A DNA stretch of 64,000 bases from Autumnicola patrickiae (lineage in GTDB: Bacteria; Bacteroidota; Bacteroidia; Flavobacteriales; Flavobacteriaceae). A model generated the notes under the pieces. It worked only from the letters and a program-made list of their open reading frames with translations, did not search any database and was not told the DNA's origin. The stretch's first letter is position 1, and each line of letters begins with the position of its first letter. Where the stretch lies: the NCBI RefSeq assembly GCF_031846525.1, contig NZ_JAVRHM010000017.1:47891-111890 (forward strand). The letters are read 5' to 3'. Both the position numbers and the translations under genes were made by a program. This document shows, in pieces, positions 26,721 to 36,050 of the stretch.

Positions 26721-26872
26721 CTTTTTCTTTTTAAAGTACAAAATTAACGGTGCGAAGTCTCTTAAGGTTTCGCTAAAACTGCCCTAATGATTTTGTAGAA
26801 TTCTTCTGAATATTTCCTTAAATTGCTTTCAGCTTGTAATTGTATTAAAAATTTAAACCAATTCTTTGCTTT

Positions 26873-26885
26873 TCGGTTCAACCGA
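26873..26885. promoter_or_regulatory. Candidate operator before the sugar porter
   Basis: TCGGTT-C-AACCGA is a perfect 6-1-6 inverted repeat 18 bp before the porter start. A half-site-like TCGGTTAAA lies upstream of the kinase gene at about 28298. A LacI- or GntR-type regulator is possible, but none is encoded nearby. Confidence 0.4.
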
Positions 26886-26902
26886 TAAACTAAATCCTGA
26901 AT

Positions 26903-28228
26903 ATGAAGAAAATTTTTTTCTGGTCCATAAGTGCAGCATTGGCCGGCTTTCTTTTTGGCTTTGATACTGTAGTGATATCAGGAGCAGATCAACAACTACA
27001 GGATTTATGGGGAACAACAGATGCTTTTCATGGTTCTGTGGTGATAGGTATGGCACTTTGGGGTACTGTGATTGGAGCTATTTTTGGAGGCTTTCCAACA
27101 AACAGGTTCGGAAGAAAAAATACACTTTTAGTAATTGGTATTCTTTATTTTGTGTCCGCACTTGGCTCTGCACTGGTAGATGATCCTGTTTCCTTTGCAA
27201 TATTCAGGTTTATTGGTGGATTGGGAGTAGGGGCTTCTACCATTGCTGCTCCCGCTTATGTATCAGAAATAGCTCCTCGGGAAAATCGAGGCCAGTTGGT
27301 GGCTTTGTACCAGTTTAATATCGTTCTTGGAATCCTTATCGCTTTTCTTTCAAATTACTTACTCAGAAATACAGGAGAAGAGCCCTGGCGATGGATGGTT
27401 GGCGTAGAGGCCATTCCTGCTGTTATCTATACTGTTTTCGTTTTCTTTATTCCAAAAAGTCCAAGATGGCTTATTTCCAAATCACGAAATGAGGAGGCTA
27501 TGGAAGTTCTTCAAATTATTGATCCTAATTATGATGTTGAAGCAAAAATGAAGGAGATAAAATCACAATCGGAGACGGAAATTAAAGGGGAAAATATCTT
27601 TATGAAGAAGTATCGTTTTCCTTTAATTCTCGCGTTTTTAATCGCTTTCTTTAATCAGTTATCAGGTATAAATGCACTTTTATATTATGCTCCGAGAATA
27701 TTTGAAGCTGCCGGCTTAGGTGAAAGTACAGCCTTGTTAAGCAGTATAGGTGTTGGCATTATTAACCTGATTTTTACCCTTATCGGGGTATATTTAATTG
27801 ATCGTGTCGGGAGGAAAAAGTTAATGCTGGTAGGTTCAATTGGATATATTATTTCCCTGTCGCTGGTAGCAGCTGCATTTTTTCTAAACTGGCAGGGATT
27901 GTGGGTGCCATTGTTTTTATTCATATTTATAGCAGCCCACGCAGTAGGACAAGGGGCCGTGATCTGGGTTTTTATTTCTGAAATTTTCCCCAATCATCTA
28001 CGGGCTTCTGGTCAGGCATTTGGATCGTCCACCCACTGGTTACTGGCTGCTGCTATTCCTTCAGTTTTTCCTTATTTAACCGCCACCATAGGCCCGGCTT
28101 ACATTTTCTCAATTTTCGCATTTATGATGGTGCTGCAATTGTTCTTCGTAATCTTTATGATGCCGGAAACCAAAGGAAAAACGCTGGAGGAGCTTGGAGA
28201 AGAACTTTCTGTAAGGAAAATAAGATGA
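26903..28228 (+). CDS. Sugar porter family MFS transporter
   Basis: A 441-residue proton:sugar symporter of the MFS sugar porter family, with 12 membrane segments. Signatures are NRFGRKN after TM2, PKSPRWL before the central loop, DRVGRKK after TM8, and the terminal PETKGKTLEELGEEL. QLSGINALLYYAPRIF in TM7 matches XylE/GLUT substrate-binding QQ-x-SGIN with the first Q replaced by N (FFNQLSGIN). A PfkB kinase gene follows 90 bp later, suggesting import then phosphorylation of a hexose such as fructose. The actual sugar is not determined. Confidence 0.9.
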   Translation: MKKIFFWSISAALAGFLFGFDTVVISGADQQLQDLWGTTDAFHGSVVIGMALWGTVIGAIFGGFPTNRFGRKNTLLVIGILYFVSALGSALVDDPVSFAIFRFIGGLGVGASTIAAPAYVSEIAPRENRGQLVALYQFNIVLGILIAFLSNYLLRNTGEEPWRWMVGVEAIPAVIYTVFVFFIPKSPRWLISKSRNEEAMEVLQIIDPNYDVEAKMKEIKSQSETEIKGENIFMKKYRFPLILAFLIAFFNQLSGINALLYYAPRIFEAAGLGESTALLSSIGVGIINLIFTLIGVYLIDRVGRKKLMLVGSIGYIISLSLVAAAFFLNWQGLWVPLFLFIFIAAHAVGQGAVIWVFISEIFPNHLRASGQAFGSSTHWLLAAAIPSVFPYLTATIGPAYIFSIFAFMMVLQLFFVIFMMPETKGKTLEELGEELSVRKIR

Positions 28229-28318
28229 AAATTGCCATTTTAGGTGTAGTGTCTAAAATAACAATTTTTGGCAAGTAGTGATGTACCGGCTGAATTTATC
28301 GGTTAAAAATAGAACATA

Positions 28319-29221
28319 ATGGCAAAGGATATAAAGGCAGTTTGTTTTGGAGAGATCTTGTGGGATGTATTTCCTGATGAGGAACGTATTGGCGGTGCCC
28401 CACTTAACGTTGCTTCGCGAATGAGCAGCTTCGGAATTAAAACCGAAGTGATTAGTGAAGTGGGGAATGATAAAAAGGGGCATAAACTTATTTCCTACTT
28501 AAAATCCAATAATATTGAGGTAAAAAATATTGCCAAAGATGCCGAGCAATCTACTGGAGTGGTTAATGTGAGCCTTTCTCCTGGTGGCTCTGCAACTTAT
28601 GAAATAGCATATCCCGTTGCGTGGGATAAAATTAAAATTTCAGAGGAAATGAAACATTCTGTAAAAGAAGCTGATGTTTTTATCTTCGGAAGTTTGGTTT
28701 GCCGGGATAAAGTCAGTCGCAATACTCTTTTTGAACTTTTGCACGAAGCCAAACTAAAAGTTTTAGATATCAATTTAAGACCTCCACACTATGAAGAAGA
28801 AGTTTTGCTAAAGCTGATTCAGCAGGCCGATATTATCAAATTTAATGATGACGAATTGTTTGAAATTGCAGGAATATTGGGTTCTCCTTTTCATTCCCTG
28901 GAGCAAAATCTCAATTTTATTGCTAAAGAAACTTCGGCAACATCAATTTGTGTCACTAAAGGACAGCACGGAGCAGTTTTTCTGCACGAAGGAAAATTGT
29001 ACTATAATAGCGGATTTAAGGTAAAAGTGAAGGATACGGTTGGATCGGGAGATTCTTTTCTGGCCACTTTAATTGCGAAGCTTTTGAAGAAGGAAAATCC
29101 GCAAAAGGCATTGGATTATGCATGTGCTGTTGGCGCATTGGTGGCAGGAAAAGAGGGTGCAAATCCCGAGCTGTCCCATGGAAAAATTGAGGATTTCATG
29201 TATCCTCCAAAGGAAGAGTAA
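28319..29221 (+). CDS. PfkB family carbohydrate kinase (fructokinase-like)
   Basis: A 300-residue ribokinase-fold kinase. IGGAPLNVASRMSSFG near residues 24-39 is the first PfkB signature, and DTVGSGDSFLATL near 239-251 carries the catalytic Asp and anion hole. The start CFGEILWDVFPD is typical of bacterial fructokinases. ATP-dependent phosphorylation of fructose is the most likely activity. It follows the sugar porter on the same strand, so the two form a small sugar-use unit, perhaps linked to mannose/fructose metabolism with manA. Confidence 0.88.
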   Translation: MAKDIKAVCFGEILWDVFPDEERIGGAPLNVASRMSSFGIKTEVISEVGNDKKGHKLISYLKSNNIEVKNIAKDAEQSTGVVNVSLSPGGSATYEIAYPVAWDKIKISEEMKHSVKEADVFIFGSLVCRDKVSRNTLFELLHEAKLKVLDINLRPPHYEEEVLLKLIQQADIIKFNDDELFEIAGILGSPFHSLEQNLNFIAKETSATSICVTKGQHGAVFLHEGKLYYNSGFKVKVKDTVGSGDSFLATLIAKLLKKENPQKALDYACAVGALVAGKEGANPELSHGKIEDFMYPPKEE

Positions 29222-29346
29222 TTATTTCTGATCCTTGGGCGGATCCTTGCAGATCATCAGTAAAAAATTCAATATCATCAGGAGCTAACCGAAAATATTT
29301 TTTCCTTCCGAAGAATTCTGAAACTGATTATCTATTTGATAAGGGA

Positions 29347-29374
29347 TTGCTCTTGAAGATAATTTCTATATTTG
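29347..29374 (+). promoter_or_regulatory. Promoter of DUF6660 copy A (leaderless)
   Basis: TTG at 29347-29349, a 17-bp spacer and TATATTTG at 29367-29374 match the Bacteroidota TTG/TAnnTTTG promoter. The chosen GTG start is only 5 bases beyond the -7 box, so the transcript would start at or next to the start codon. Confidence 0.6.
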
Positions 29375-29379
29375 TAATT

Positions 29380-29697
29380 GTGAAGATAGCAGCATTTATA
29401 TTATCTTTTTACTTTCTGGGACTCAATTTTCTGGGTTGTGCAGACGAGGCTGAGACTTCCTGTTCAGATGCTGAAGTTTGTACAAAAACTTCAGTAGAAG
29501 GTGAAAGTCAGCAGGATTCTCCAGAAGATTTATGTCCGCCTTTTTGCCATTGCCACTGCTGTCACGTGCATATTGTTGATTTGCAGACCACATATTTTTT
29601 TATTTTTAGTCCCGAAATTTCAACGCTTATTTCCACCAGGTTGGAAGCACCGGAAAAAGATTTCTCCAGCTCTCTTCTTCAACCACCCCGCATTTAA
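29380..29697 (+). CDS. DUF6660-type Cys/His-rich protein, copy A
   Basis: About 105 residues. The GTG at 29380 is preferred over upstream TTG codons because its product (MKIAAFILSFYFLGLNF) aligns with copy B at 51541 and because a promoter -7 box ends 5 bases upstream. The N-terminus is a signal or anchor segment. The middle is acidic with several cysteines (CADEAETSCSDAEVC), followed by PPFCHCHCCHVHIV, a dense metal ligand cluster. DUF6660-like genes precede CzcA/CusA pumps in Bacteroidota. A periplasmic metal sensor or buffer role is inferred. A terminator separates it from the pump gene. Confidence 0.75.
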   Translation: MKIAAFILSFYFLGLNFLGCADEAETSCSDAEVCTKTSVEGESQQDSPEDLCPPFCHCHCCHVHIVDLQTTYFFIFSPEISTLISTRLEAPEKDFSSSLLQPPRI

Positions 29698-29727
29698 TTC
29701 AGACCTGGGATACTTACGTCCTGTCGC

Positions 29728-29761
29728 GAATGACTAAATTCAGTCATTCCTTTTTGTTTTT
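29728..29761 (+). terminator. Terminator between DUF6660 A and the metal pump
   Basis: GAATGACT-AAATTC-AGTCATTC is followed by CTTTTTGTTTTT. It lies after the DUF6660 stop and 22 bp before the pump ATG. It could stop or attenuate transcription into the pump gene. Confidence 0.8.
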
Positions 29762-29782
29762 CTGAATTAAATAAAACACCAG

Positions 29783-32700
29783 ATGTTAGATAAAATCATT
29801 GATTTTTCAATCAATAATAAGTTTATAATAGGCCTGCTGACGGTTGTCCTGATTGGCGTTGGGATATGGAGCATAACGCAGGTTCCTATAGATGCACAGC
29901 CGGATATCACTAATAACCAGGTGCAGGTAATATCACAGGCTCCAAACCTGGGCACTGAAGATATTGAACAATTTGTCACTTATCCTGTTGAAGTTGCGAT
30001 GAGCAATTTGCCCGGTGTTTTGGAAATTAGATCGGTTTCCAGATTTGGTCTCTCTGTGGTGACCATCGTTTTTGAAGACGATATGGGCACCTATCTGCCA
30101 AGGCAATTAGTAGGTGAGAAATTAAGAGCAGTAGAAGAAGAGATTCCTGAAGGACTTGGTAATACGTTCATGGGCCCGATTTCTACCGGTCTTGGAGAAA
30201 TTTACCAGTACACTTTAGAGGTAGACGAGCAATACAAAGAAGAGTATAGTCTTACAGAACTCCGCACAATTCAGGATTGGATCGTTCGCCGGCAAATGGC
30301 GATGGTTCCGGGAGTGGTGGAAGTTAACGGCGTTGGCGGTCGTATAAAACAGTACGAAGTGGCTGTTGATCCCGATGAACTCAGCGCAATAGGGTTGAGT
30401 ATTTCAGATATTTTCACCGCATTAGAAAATAACAACCAAAACACCGGAGGAGCCTATATTGAACGAAACCACCAGGCTAATTTTATCAGGGGGGAAGGAT
30501 TGGTCAGAAGTGTGGAGGATATCGAGAACATTGTCGTTGCAAATTCCGGAGGAGTTCCGGTTACCATTAGGGATATTGCAACGGTGCAGACAGGAAGTGC
30601 CGTGAGTTATGGAGCGCTCACCAAAAACGGACAGGGTGAAGCTGTGGGGGGAATGATTATGATGCTCAAGGGAGCTAATTCCAACGAAGTTATAGAAAAT
30701 GTAAAAACGAGGATAGACGAAATCCAAAAATCCCTTCCTGATGGTGTTTCCATAGAACCTTTCCTGGACAGGAGTAAACTTATTGCTGAAACAACAGGAA
30801 CAATTAGTGAGAACCTGATGATAGGTGGTTTAATTGTAATCTTTGTCCTGGTTTTGCTTCTGGGAAACTGGAGGGGCGGATTGATTGTAGCTTCTACAAT
30901 TCCGTTGTCGCTTCTTTTCGCCTTTATTCTGATGAATGCTTTTGGTGTTTGGGCAAACCTGATGAGCCTGGGCGCTATTGATTTTGGAATCATCGTGGAC
31001 GGTGCCGTTATTATCGTGGAGAGTACAGTGTTTTTAATTTATCAGAGGATTAGGAATAAGAAACAGCTAACGCAGGATGAGAAAGATGAAATCGCGTCCG
31101 GTTCTGCAAAGAAGATGATGAATTCTGCCTTTTTTGGGCAGTTGATCATTCTAATCGTTTTTTTGCCCATTCTTGCGCTGGAAGGCATAGAGGGAAAAAT
31201 GTTCAGGCCTATGGCGCTCACATTTATGTTTGCTATGCTGGGTGCAATGATTCTTTGCCTTACGTATGTACCCATGATTTCGGCTTTATTTCTTAAAGCT
31301 CCTAAGACAGAAAGAAAATCCTGGGGCGACAAATTTGTATTCTGGCTTGAAAATAAATATCAACCCCTTCTGAAGAAATCCTTAAACAAAGGAAAGATTG
31401 TTTTAGGCGTCGGAGTAGCTCTTTTTGCTCTTTCGGTTTTTCTTTTTATAAGAATGGGAGGAGAATTTGTACCGCAACTGGACGAAGGTGAAATTGCATT
31501 CCACATTATAATGAAACCGGGAAGTTCTCTAACTGAAGGAACAGAAACAGCGAACAAAATAGAAAACCTCCTTCTAAACGAATATCCGGAAATTGAACAA
31601 ATTGTTAGCAGGTTCGGAGTTTCTGATGTTCCAACTGATCCTATGCCGATGGATCTTGCGGATAGTTTTGTTATTCTGAAACCCCGTTCCGAATGGGTTT
31701 CTGCTGACCACAAAGGCGAGCTGATAGAGAAGATGAAAGAAACCCTGAGTATTATTCCCGGGGTAAGTTATGAATTCTCTCAACCTGTAGAGATGCGATT
31801 TAATGAGTTGATTACAGGTGTACGGGAAGATGTTGCTATTAAATTATATGGAGAAGATCTTAACATTCTTGCTGATAAGGCTGAAGAAATGGGAAATATT
31901 ATTTCTACAGTAGAAGGAGTTGCAGATATGAAGGTGGAAGCAACCGCAGGCCTGCCTCAGATTACAGTGAACTACAACCGAAATAAAGTTGCACAATACG
32001 GATTACAGATTAGTAATCTCAATTCTCTGGTGCAGTCAGCTTTTGCCGGAGGAAAGGCCGGGGTTATTTTTGAAGGCGAGCGCCGGTTCGACCTAGTGGT
32101 GCGTTTAGATGAAGAGCACCGCGCAAATATTGATAACCTTCGAAACCTGTATGTTACGTTACCTTCAGAAAACCAAATTCCGCTTAGGGAGATTGCAGAG
32201 GTCAGTTACCAGCCCGGACCAATGCAAATAAGTCGCGATAATACCAACAGAAGAATAAATGTTGGGGTAAACATCAGGAACCGTGATGTCAAATCTGTGG
32301 TAGAGGATATCCAGAAAAAATTGGATGCGGAATTTGATCTGCCGACGGGATATTTCATCAGGTACGGGGGAGCTTTTGAAAACCTGGAAAGAGCGAGTAG
32401 CCGGTTGCAGGTGGTAGTACCAATTGCACTATTACTTATCTTCATCCTTATCTATTTTGCATTAAAATCATTTAAGCAGACTACAATGATCTATGTGGCT
32501 ATTCCGTTGGCAGCTCTTGGCGGAGTTTATGCGTTGTGGTTGCGGGATATGCCTTTCAGCATTTCTGCGGGGGTTGGATTTATCGTCTTATTTGGAGTAG
32601 CTGTGCTTAACGGACTCGTTTTGATTAGCGGATTAAATGAGCTGAAAGAAGAAGGAGTCACCAATTTGGAGGAACGTATAAGCCGCGGTACACGCAGACG

Positions 32701-34123
32701 AATTCGCCCAATCCTGCTGACTGCGCTTACGGATGTTTTGGGCTTTTTACCAATGGCCATATCTTCATCGGCAGGGGCCGAGGTGCAAAGGCCGCTGGCA
32801 ACAGTAGTAATTGGAGGTTTAATAACTTCAACTTTTCTAACGCTGTTTATTTTACCCATCCTTTACAAAATGGTGGAAGAACGTTCAACCGGAAGAAACT
32901 TTATTGGAAAACCTGTGATTGCTACTGTAGTCCTGGCTGTGCTTTGCCTGTTTCCACGTAATATTACAGCACAGGAAATGGATGAGTTACCAATCTTAAC
33001 AATGTCTCAAGCAGAAGAGCTTGCCATTAAAAATTTTCCGCTGTTAATGTACAGGAAGCTGGAAATTGAACAGCAGGAAGTATTGCGGAAATCGGCCTGG
33101 GATTTTGGAAACACACAAATATTTACTGCCGGGGAAGAAATTGCAAATCGCCGCGGAGTCTATACCAGAATTGGAATTCAGCAGCAGGGAATTGATGTGT
33201 TAGGAATAGCACCAAAACTCCGGGTACAAAATGAGCAGATTTCCTTAGCAGAAAAAGCCTTTGAATTATCAGAACTGCAGGTAGCGCGGGAAGTGAAATC
33301 TGCCTGGATTGATGCTTTTGTGGCAAAAAGGGAATATACATTGTTTTCAGAACTTGATTCGATTTATCAAAGATTTGAAAATGCTGTTTCCATACGTTAT
33401 GAGGTAGAGGCAATTTCCAGGTTGGAAATGATCACCGCCAGAAGCGAAGTGAACCAGATAATAATAAAAACTGAACAGGCGTATACAGATTATTTAACCG
33501 CTCTTGAAAGACTGAATCTTTGGCTGGGACAGGAAGAATATTACACAGTTACAGAGGATTTAGACCCTGCGTTTTTTACTGAAGAAGAAATTTTAGCAGA
33601 AAACCTTCAGGAGCATCCGGTGCTGGAAGTTTTCCGGCAAGACGTAGAAGTTGCTGAAGCAGAACACAAGGCCGCCAGAGCAGCTTTACTTCCGAAGTTA
33701 AATCTTCAGTATGGATTTCAGGAAATAAACGGCAACAGCGGATTTTACAGTTATCAGGCGGGATTGTCCATTCCGTTTCTTTCGGGAGAAACTTATGGAA
33801 ATGCGCAGGCTGCGAAAATAGAAGCAGAAATAGCAGAGCGCACTTCAGATTTTGAAAAACAAAAACTGGAGTCCGATTTTTCCCAGGCACTCAAAAATTA
33901 TCAGAAGTGGCAGGCTTCCTGGAATTTTTACAAAGAAGAAGCTTTACCCGTGGCCGCCGAACAGCGGGAAGGTTCACTACTTGCTTTTAACGAAGGAGCA
34001 ATAGCATATTTGGCATTTATCGATATCCTGGACAATGTTGTACAGGTGGAGATAAACGCCCTGGATTCCCTTCAGCAGTATTTGGAAGCTTATGCAAAGC
34101 TTCAATTTTTTCTTAACGATTAA
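29783..34123 (+). CDS. Heavy-metal RND pump fused to TolC channel, copy A
   Basis: A 1446-residue fusion. Residues 1-1035 form a CzcA/CusA RND permease. TM4 contains DFGIIVDGAVIIVE, the D-D-E relay of HME-type pumps seen in divalent-cation (Zn/Co/Cd/Ni) exporters rather than the CusA pattern. A second hydrophobic segment near 1046-1062 ends in ITAQ like a signal peptide cleavage site. Residues 1063-1446 form a TolC-like channel with two OEP repeats and long helices. The adaptor gene follows 10 bp later. The fusion layout is known in Bacteroidota; cleavage into pump and channel is inference. Metal specificity is not certain. Confidence 0.9.
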   Translation: MLDKIIDFSINNKFIIGLLTVVLIGVGIWSITQVPIDAQPDITNNQVQVISQAPNLGTEDIEQFVTYPVEVAMSNLPGVLEIRSVSRFGLSVVTIVFEDDMGTYLPRQLVGEKLRAVEEEIPEGLGNTFMGPISTGLGEIYQYTLEVDEQYKEEYSLTELRTIQDWIVRRQMAMVPGVVEVNGVGGRIKQYEVAVDPDELSAIGLSISDIFTALENNNQNTGGAYIERNHQANFIRGEGLVRSVEDIENIVVANSGGVPVTIRDIATVQTGSAVSYGALTKNGQGEAVGGMIMMLKGANSNEVIENVKTRIDEIQKSLPDGVSIEPFLDRSKLIAETTGTISENLMIGGLIVIFVLVLLLGNWRGGLIVASTIPLSLLFAFILMNAFGVWANLMSLGAIDFGIIVDGAVIIVESTVFLIYQRIRNKKQLTQDEKDEIASGSAKKMMNSAFFGQLIILIVFLPILALEGIEGKMFRPMALTFMFAMLGAMILCLTYVPMISALFLKAPKTERKSWGDKFVFWLENKYQPLLKKSLNKGKIVLGVGVALFALSVFLFIRMGGEFVPQLDEGEIAFHIIMKPGSSLTEGTETANKIENLLLNEYPEIEQIVSRFGVSDVPTDPMPMDLADSFVILKPRSEWVSADHKGELIEKMKETLSIIPGVSYEFSQPVEMRFNELITGVREDVAIKLYGEDLNILADKAEEMGNIISTVEGVADMKVEATAGLPQITVNYNRNKVAQYGLQISNLNSLVQSAFAGGKAGVIFEGERRFDLVVRLDEEHRANIDNLRNLYVTLPSENQIPLREIAEVSYQPGPMQISRDNTNRRINVGVNIRNRDVKSVVEDIQKKLDAEFDLPTGYFIRYGGAFENLERASSRLQVVVPIALLLIFILIYFALKSFKQTTMIYVAIPLAALGGVYALWLRDMPFSISAGVGFIVLFGVAVLNGLVLISGLNELKEEGVTNLEERISRGTRRRIRPILLTALTDVLGFLPMAISSSAGAEVQRPLATVVIGGLITSTFLTLFILPILYKMVEERSTGRNFIGKPVIATVVLAVLCLFPRNITAQEMDELPILTMSQAEELAIKNFPLLMYRKLEIEQQEVLRKSAWDFGNTQIFTAGEEIANRRGVYTRIGIQQQGIDVLGIAPKLRVQNEQISLAEKAFELSELQVAREVKSAWIDAFVAKREYTLFSELDSIYQRFENAVSIRYEVEAISRLEMITARSEVNQIIIKTEQAYTDYLTALERLNLWLGQEEYYTVTEDLDPAFFTEEEILAENLQEHPVLEVFRQDVEVAEAEHKAARAALLPKLNLQYGFQEINGNSGFYSYQAGLSIPFLSGETYGNAQAAKIEAEIAERTSDFEKQKLESDFSQALKNYQKWQASWNFYKEEALPVAAEQREGSLLAFNEGAIAYLAFIDILDNVVQVEINALDSLQQYLEAYAKLQFFLND

Positions 34124-34133
34124 CATTACTAAA

Positions 34134-35333
34134 ATGACAATAAAATCAATAACATCTATTTTTTTACTGGCTTTTCTAACTTTCTCCAGTCTTATTTCAT
34201 GTAAAGATTCTTCCGAAGAAAGTGAAATACATTCAGATGAACATACAGAAGAAGAAGAAGGAGGGCACGCCGAGATGGAGGAGGCGATGCTTTCCCAGCA
34301 ACAGTTCGATGCTTTGGGAATGAAGATAGATACACTGCAGGAGCGAAATATGGCTGGTTTTGTGGAAGCGAATGGGCAGCTGGAAGTGCCACCTCAAAAT
34401 GAAGCTTCGGTTACCACTGTAGTTGGAGCAAATGTGATAGACATCGAAATTATTGAAGGAGACGAGGTGGAAAAAGGGCAAATATTGGCCTATATTTCTC
34501 ATCCGGATATTATTCAGATTCAAACAGATTTTCTCAACGCATCAAATCAGCTAAAATTTCAGGAAAAGGAATTCAACAGGCAGAAAAAATTGTATGACGC
34601 CGGAGTAGGTTCCGGAGAAACTTTTCAGAGAGCAGAAGCTGAACTTCAGAATGCCAGAGGCAGAGTACAGGGATTAAAATCACAGTTACAGCTACTGAAC
34701 TTAAGTTCCGAAAATATCCAGGAAGGAAATATTAATCAGCGCATAGCTATTAAAAGTCCTATTAAAGGTGCCGTGCAGGAGATAAATGTAAAAACGGGCC
34801 AATTTGTAGAAGCACAAACCACGATGTTCGAAATAGTTAATACAGAAGATGTTCATGCCGATCTTATGGTTTTTGAAAGGGATATTTCTAAGATAAAAGT
34901 TGGACAGAAGGTTATCCTGACGGTGGAATCTTTGGGAGGAATGGAACTTAATGCGGAAATTATATCAATTAGTAAATCTTTTGACAGGGAAAGAAAAGCA
35001 GTTCATGTACACGCTGAAATCAACAACAGACCAGAAAACCTTATTCCCGGCATGTATGTTCGTGGAAGAATTTTAGTAGAAGAATCTTCCACCACCGCAC
35101 TTCCTGAAGATGCTATTGGCCGGGATGGTGAAAATCAGTTTGCTTTTAGGGCCGAAAGGGAAGGGGATGCCTGGAGTTTCCAGCCGGTGAAGATCACTAC
35201 CGGGACAAGTAGCGGAGGCTGGGTTGCTGTTAACTTTTTATCGGAAGTGGAGCCGGGTACCATGTTCGCATATAATAATGCCTATTATTTACTGGCTGAA
35301 ATGCAAAAAGGTGAAGGTGGCCATAGTCACTAA
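34134..35333 (+). CDS. Metal efflux periplasmic adaptor, copy A
   Basis: A 399-residue RND adaptor lipoprotein. The ATG at 34134 is chosen over 34092 because it gives a lipobox signal (LTFSSLISC, Cys 23) and avoids overlapping the pump gene. A His/Glu-rich metal-binding stretch follows the Cys (HSDEHTEEEEGGHAEMEE), and another His-rich end is GGHSH. Barrel-sandwich halves surround a coiled coil (QKKLYDAGVGSGETFQRAEA). CzcB/CusB-like adaptors bind metal and pass it to the pump. It is the partner of the upstream fusion. Confidence 0.9.
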   Translation: MTIKSITSIFLLAFLTFSSLISCKDSSEESEIHSDEHTEEEEGGHAEMEEAMLSQQQFDALGMKIDTLQERNMAGFVEANGQLEVPPQNEASVTTVVGANVIDIEIIEGDEVEKGQILAYISHPDIIQIQTDFLNASNQLKFQEKEFNRQKKLYDAGVGSGETFQRAEAELQNARGRVQGLKSQLQLLNLSSENIQEGNINQRIAIKSPIKGAVQEINVKTGQFVEAQTTMFEIVNTEDVHADLMVFERDISKIKVGQKVILTVESLGGMELNAEIISISKSFDRERKAVHVHAEINNRPENLIPGMYVRGRILVEESSTTALPEDAIGRDGENQFAFRAEREGDAWSFQPVKITTGTSSGGWVAVNFLSEVEPGTMFAYNNAYYLLAEMQKGEGGHSH

Positions 35334-35354
35334 GAAATCAGCGTATCCTGAAGA

Positions 35355-35984
35355 ATGAAAGATCAACAAAGGGAAAAGAATCTTAAAAAGGGAAGAAACG
35401 TCCAGACCTTCAATATTATTTATGATAGTATCGAGGTTGGAGTTTCTTTGGTGGCAGGCTTTTCTTCAGGAAGTTCGGCCTTAATTGGGTGGGGATTGGA
35501 CAGTGTTGTGGAAGTTATTTCCGGCAGCACTCTCTGGTGGCGGCTCAATGGTGAACTTAAGGATATAAGTGAGGAAAAGGTGAAGAAGAGGGAAAGAATA
35601 ACTCTTTTTGTAATTGCTCTTTCTTTTCTTTTGATCAGTATTTTCATTACATACGATTCTGTTTTAAAATTAATCAATAAAGAAACTCCTGACTGGAGTA
35701 CTTTGGGGTTAACTATTTTGCTGGTTTCCCTTGTCGTAAACCCCTTCCTGATCTGGTACAAATACAAATACGGCAAGAGGCTTAACAGCAAGGAATTGAT
35801 TGCAGACTCCAAAGATACTTTTGTTTGCCTGTACCAAACAATTGCCGTTTTGGGAGGGATCCTGGCAGTGCATTTTCTTGATTGGTGGTGGGCAGATCCC
35901 GCCGCTGCTCTTTTGATCGTACCTTATGCCTTAAAAGAAGGTTGGGAAGCTTATAACAATGGAAAAAAAGTAAAAGCGCAATAA
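35355..35984 (+). CDS. CDF-like cation transporter lacking the C-terminal domain
   Basis: A 209-residue membrane protein of the cation diffusion facilitator fold, with about six membrane segments. TM2 has GLDSVVE and TM5 has ADSKDTF, giving D/E and D/D ligands in place of YiiP D45/D49 and H153/D157. The cytoplasmic metal-sensing domain (about 80 residues) of typical CDF proteins is absent. It follows the adaptor gene by 21 bp, so it belongs to the metal module, probably moving cytosolic divalent metal to the periplasm for the RND pump. Confidence 0.8.
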   Translation: MKDQQREKNLKKGRNVQTFNIIYDSIEVGVSLVAGFSSGSSALIGWGLDSVVEVISGSTLWWRLNGELKDISEEKVKKRERITLFVIALSFLLISIFITYDSVLKLINKETPDWSTLGLTILLVSLVVNPFLIWYKYKYGKRLNSKELIADSKDTFVCLYQTIAVLGGILAVHFLDWWWADPAAALLIVPYALKEGWEAYNNGKKVKAQ

Positions 35985-36003
35985 ATTGTAGTCCAAGGCC
36001 TGG

Positions 36004-36032
36004 TGCTTAATTTGGCAATTTTCGATCTACAG
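36004..36032. repeat. Diverged copy of the intergenic repeat
   Basis: TGCTTAATTTGGCAATTTTC followed by GATCTACAG resembles the repeat at 15443 and 15354. It lies between two convergent genes. Related cores are seen at 16927 and 28228 in reverse orientation. Confidence 0.35.
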
Positions 36033-36050
36033 ATTTAATTTTTATAGAGT

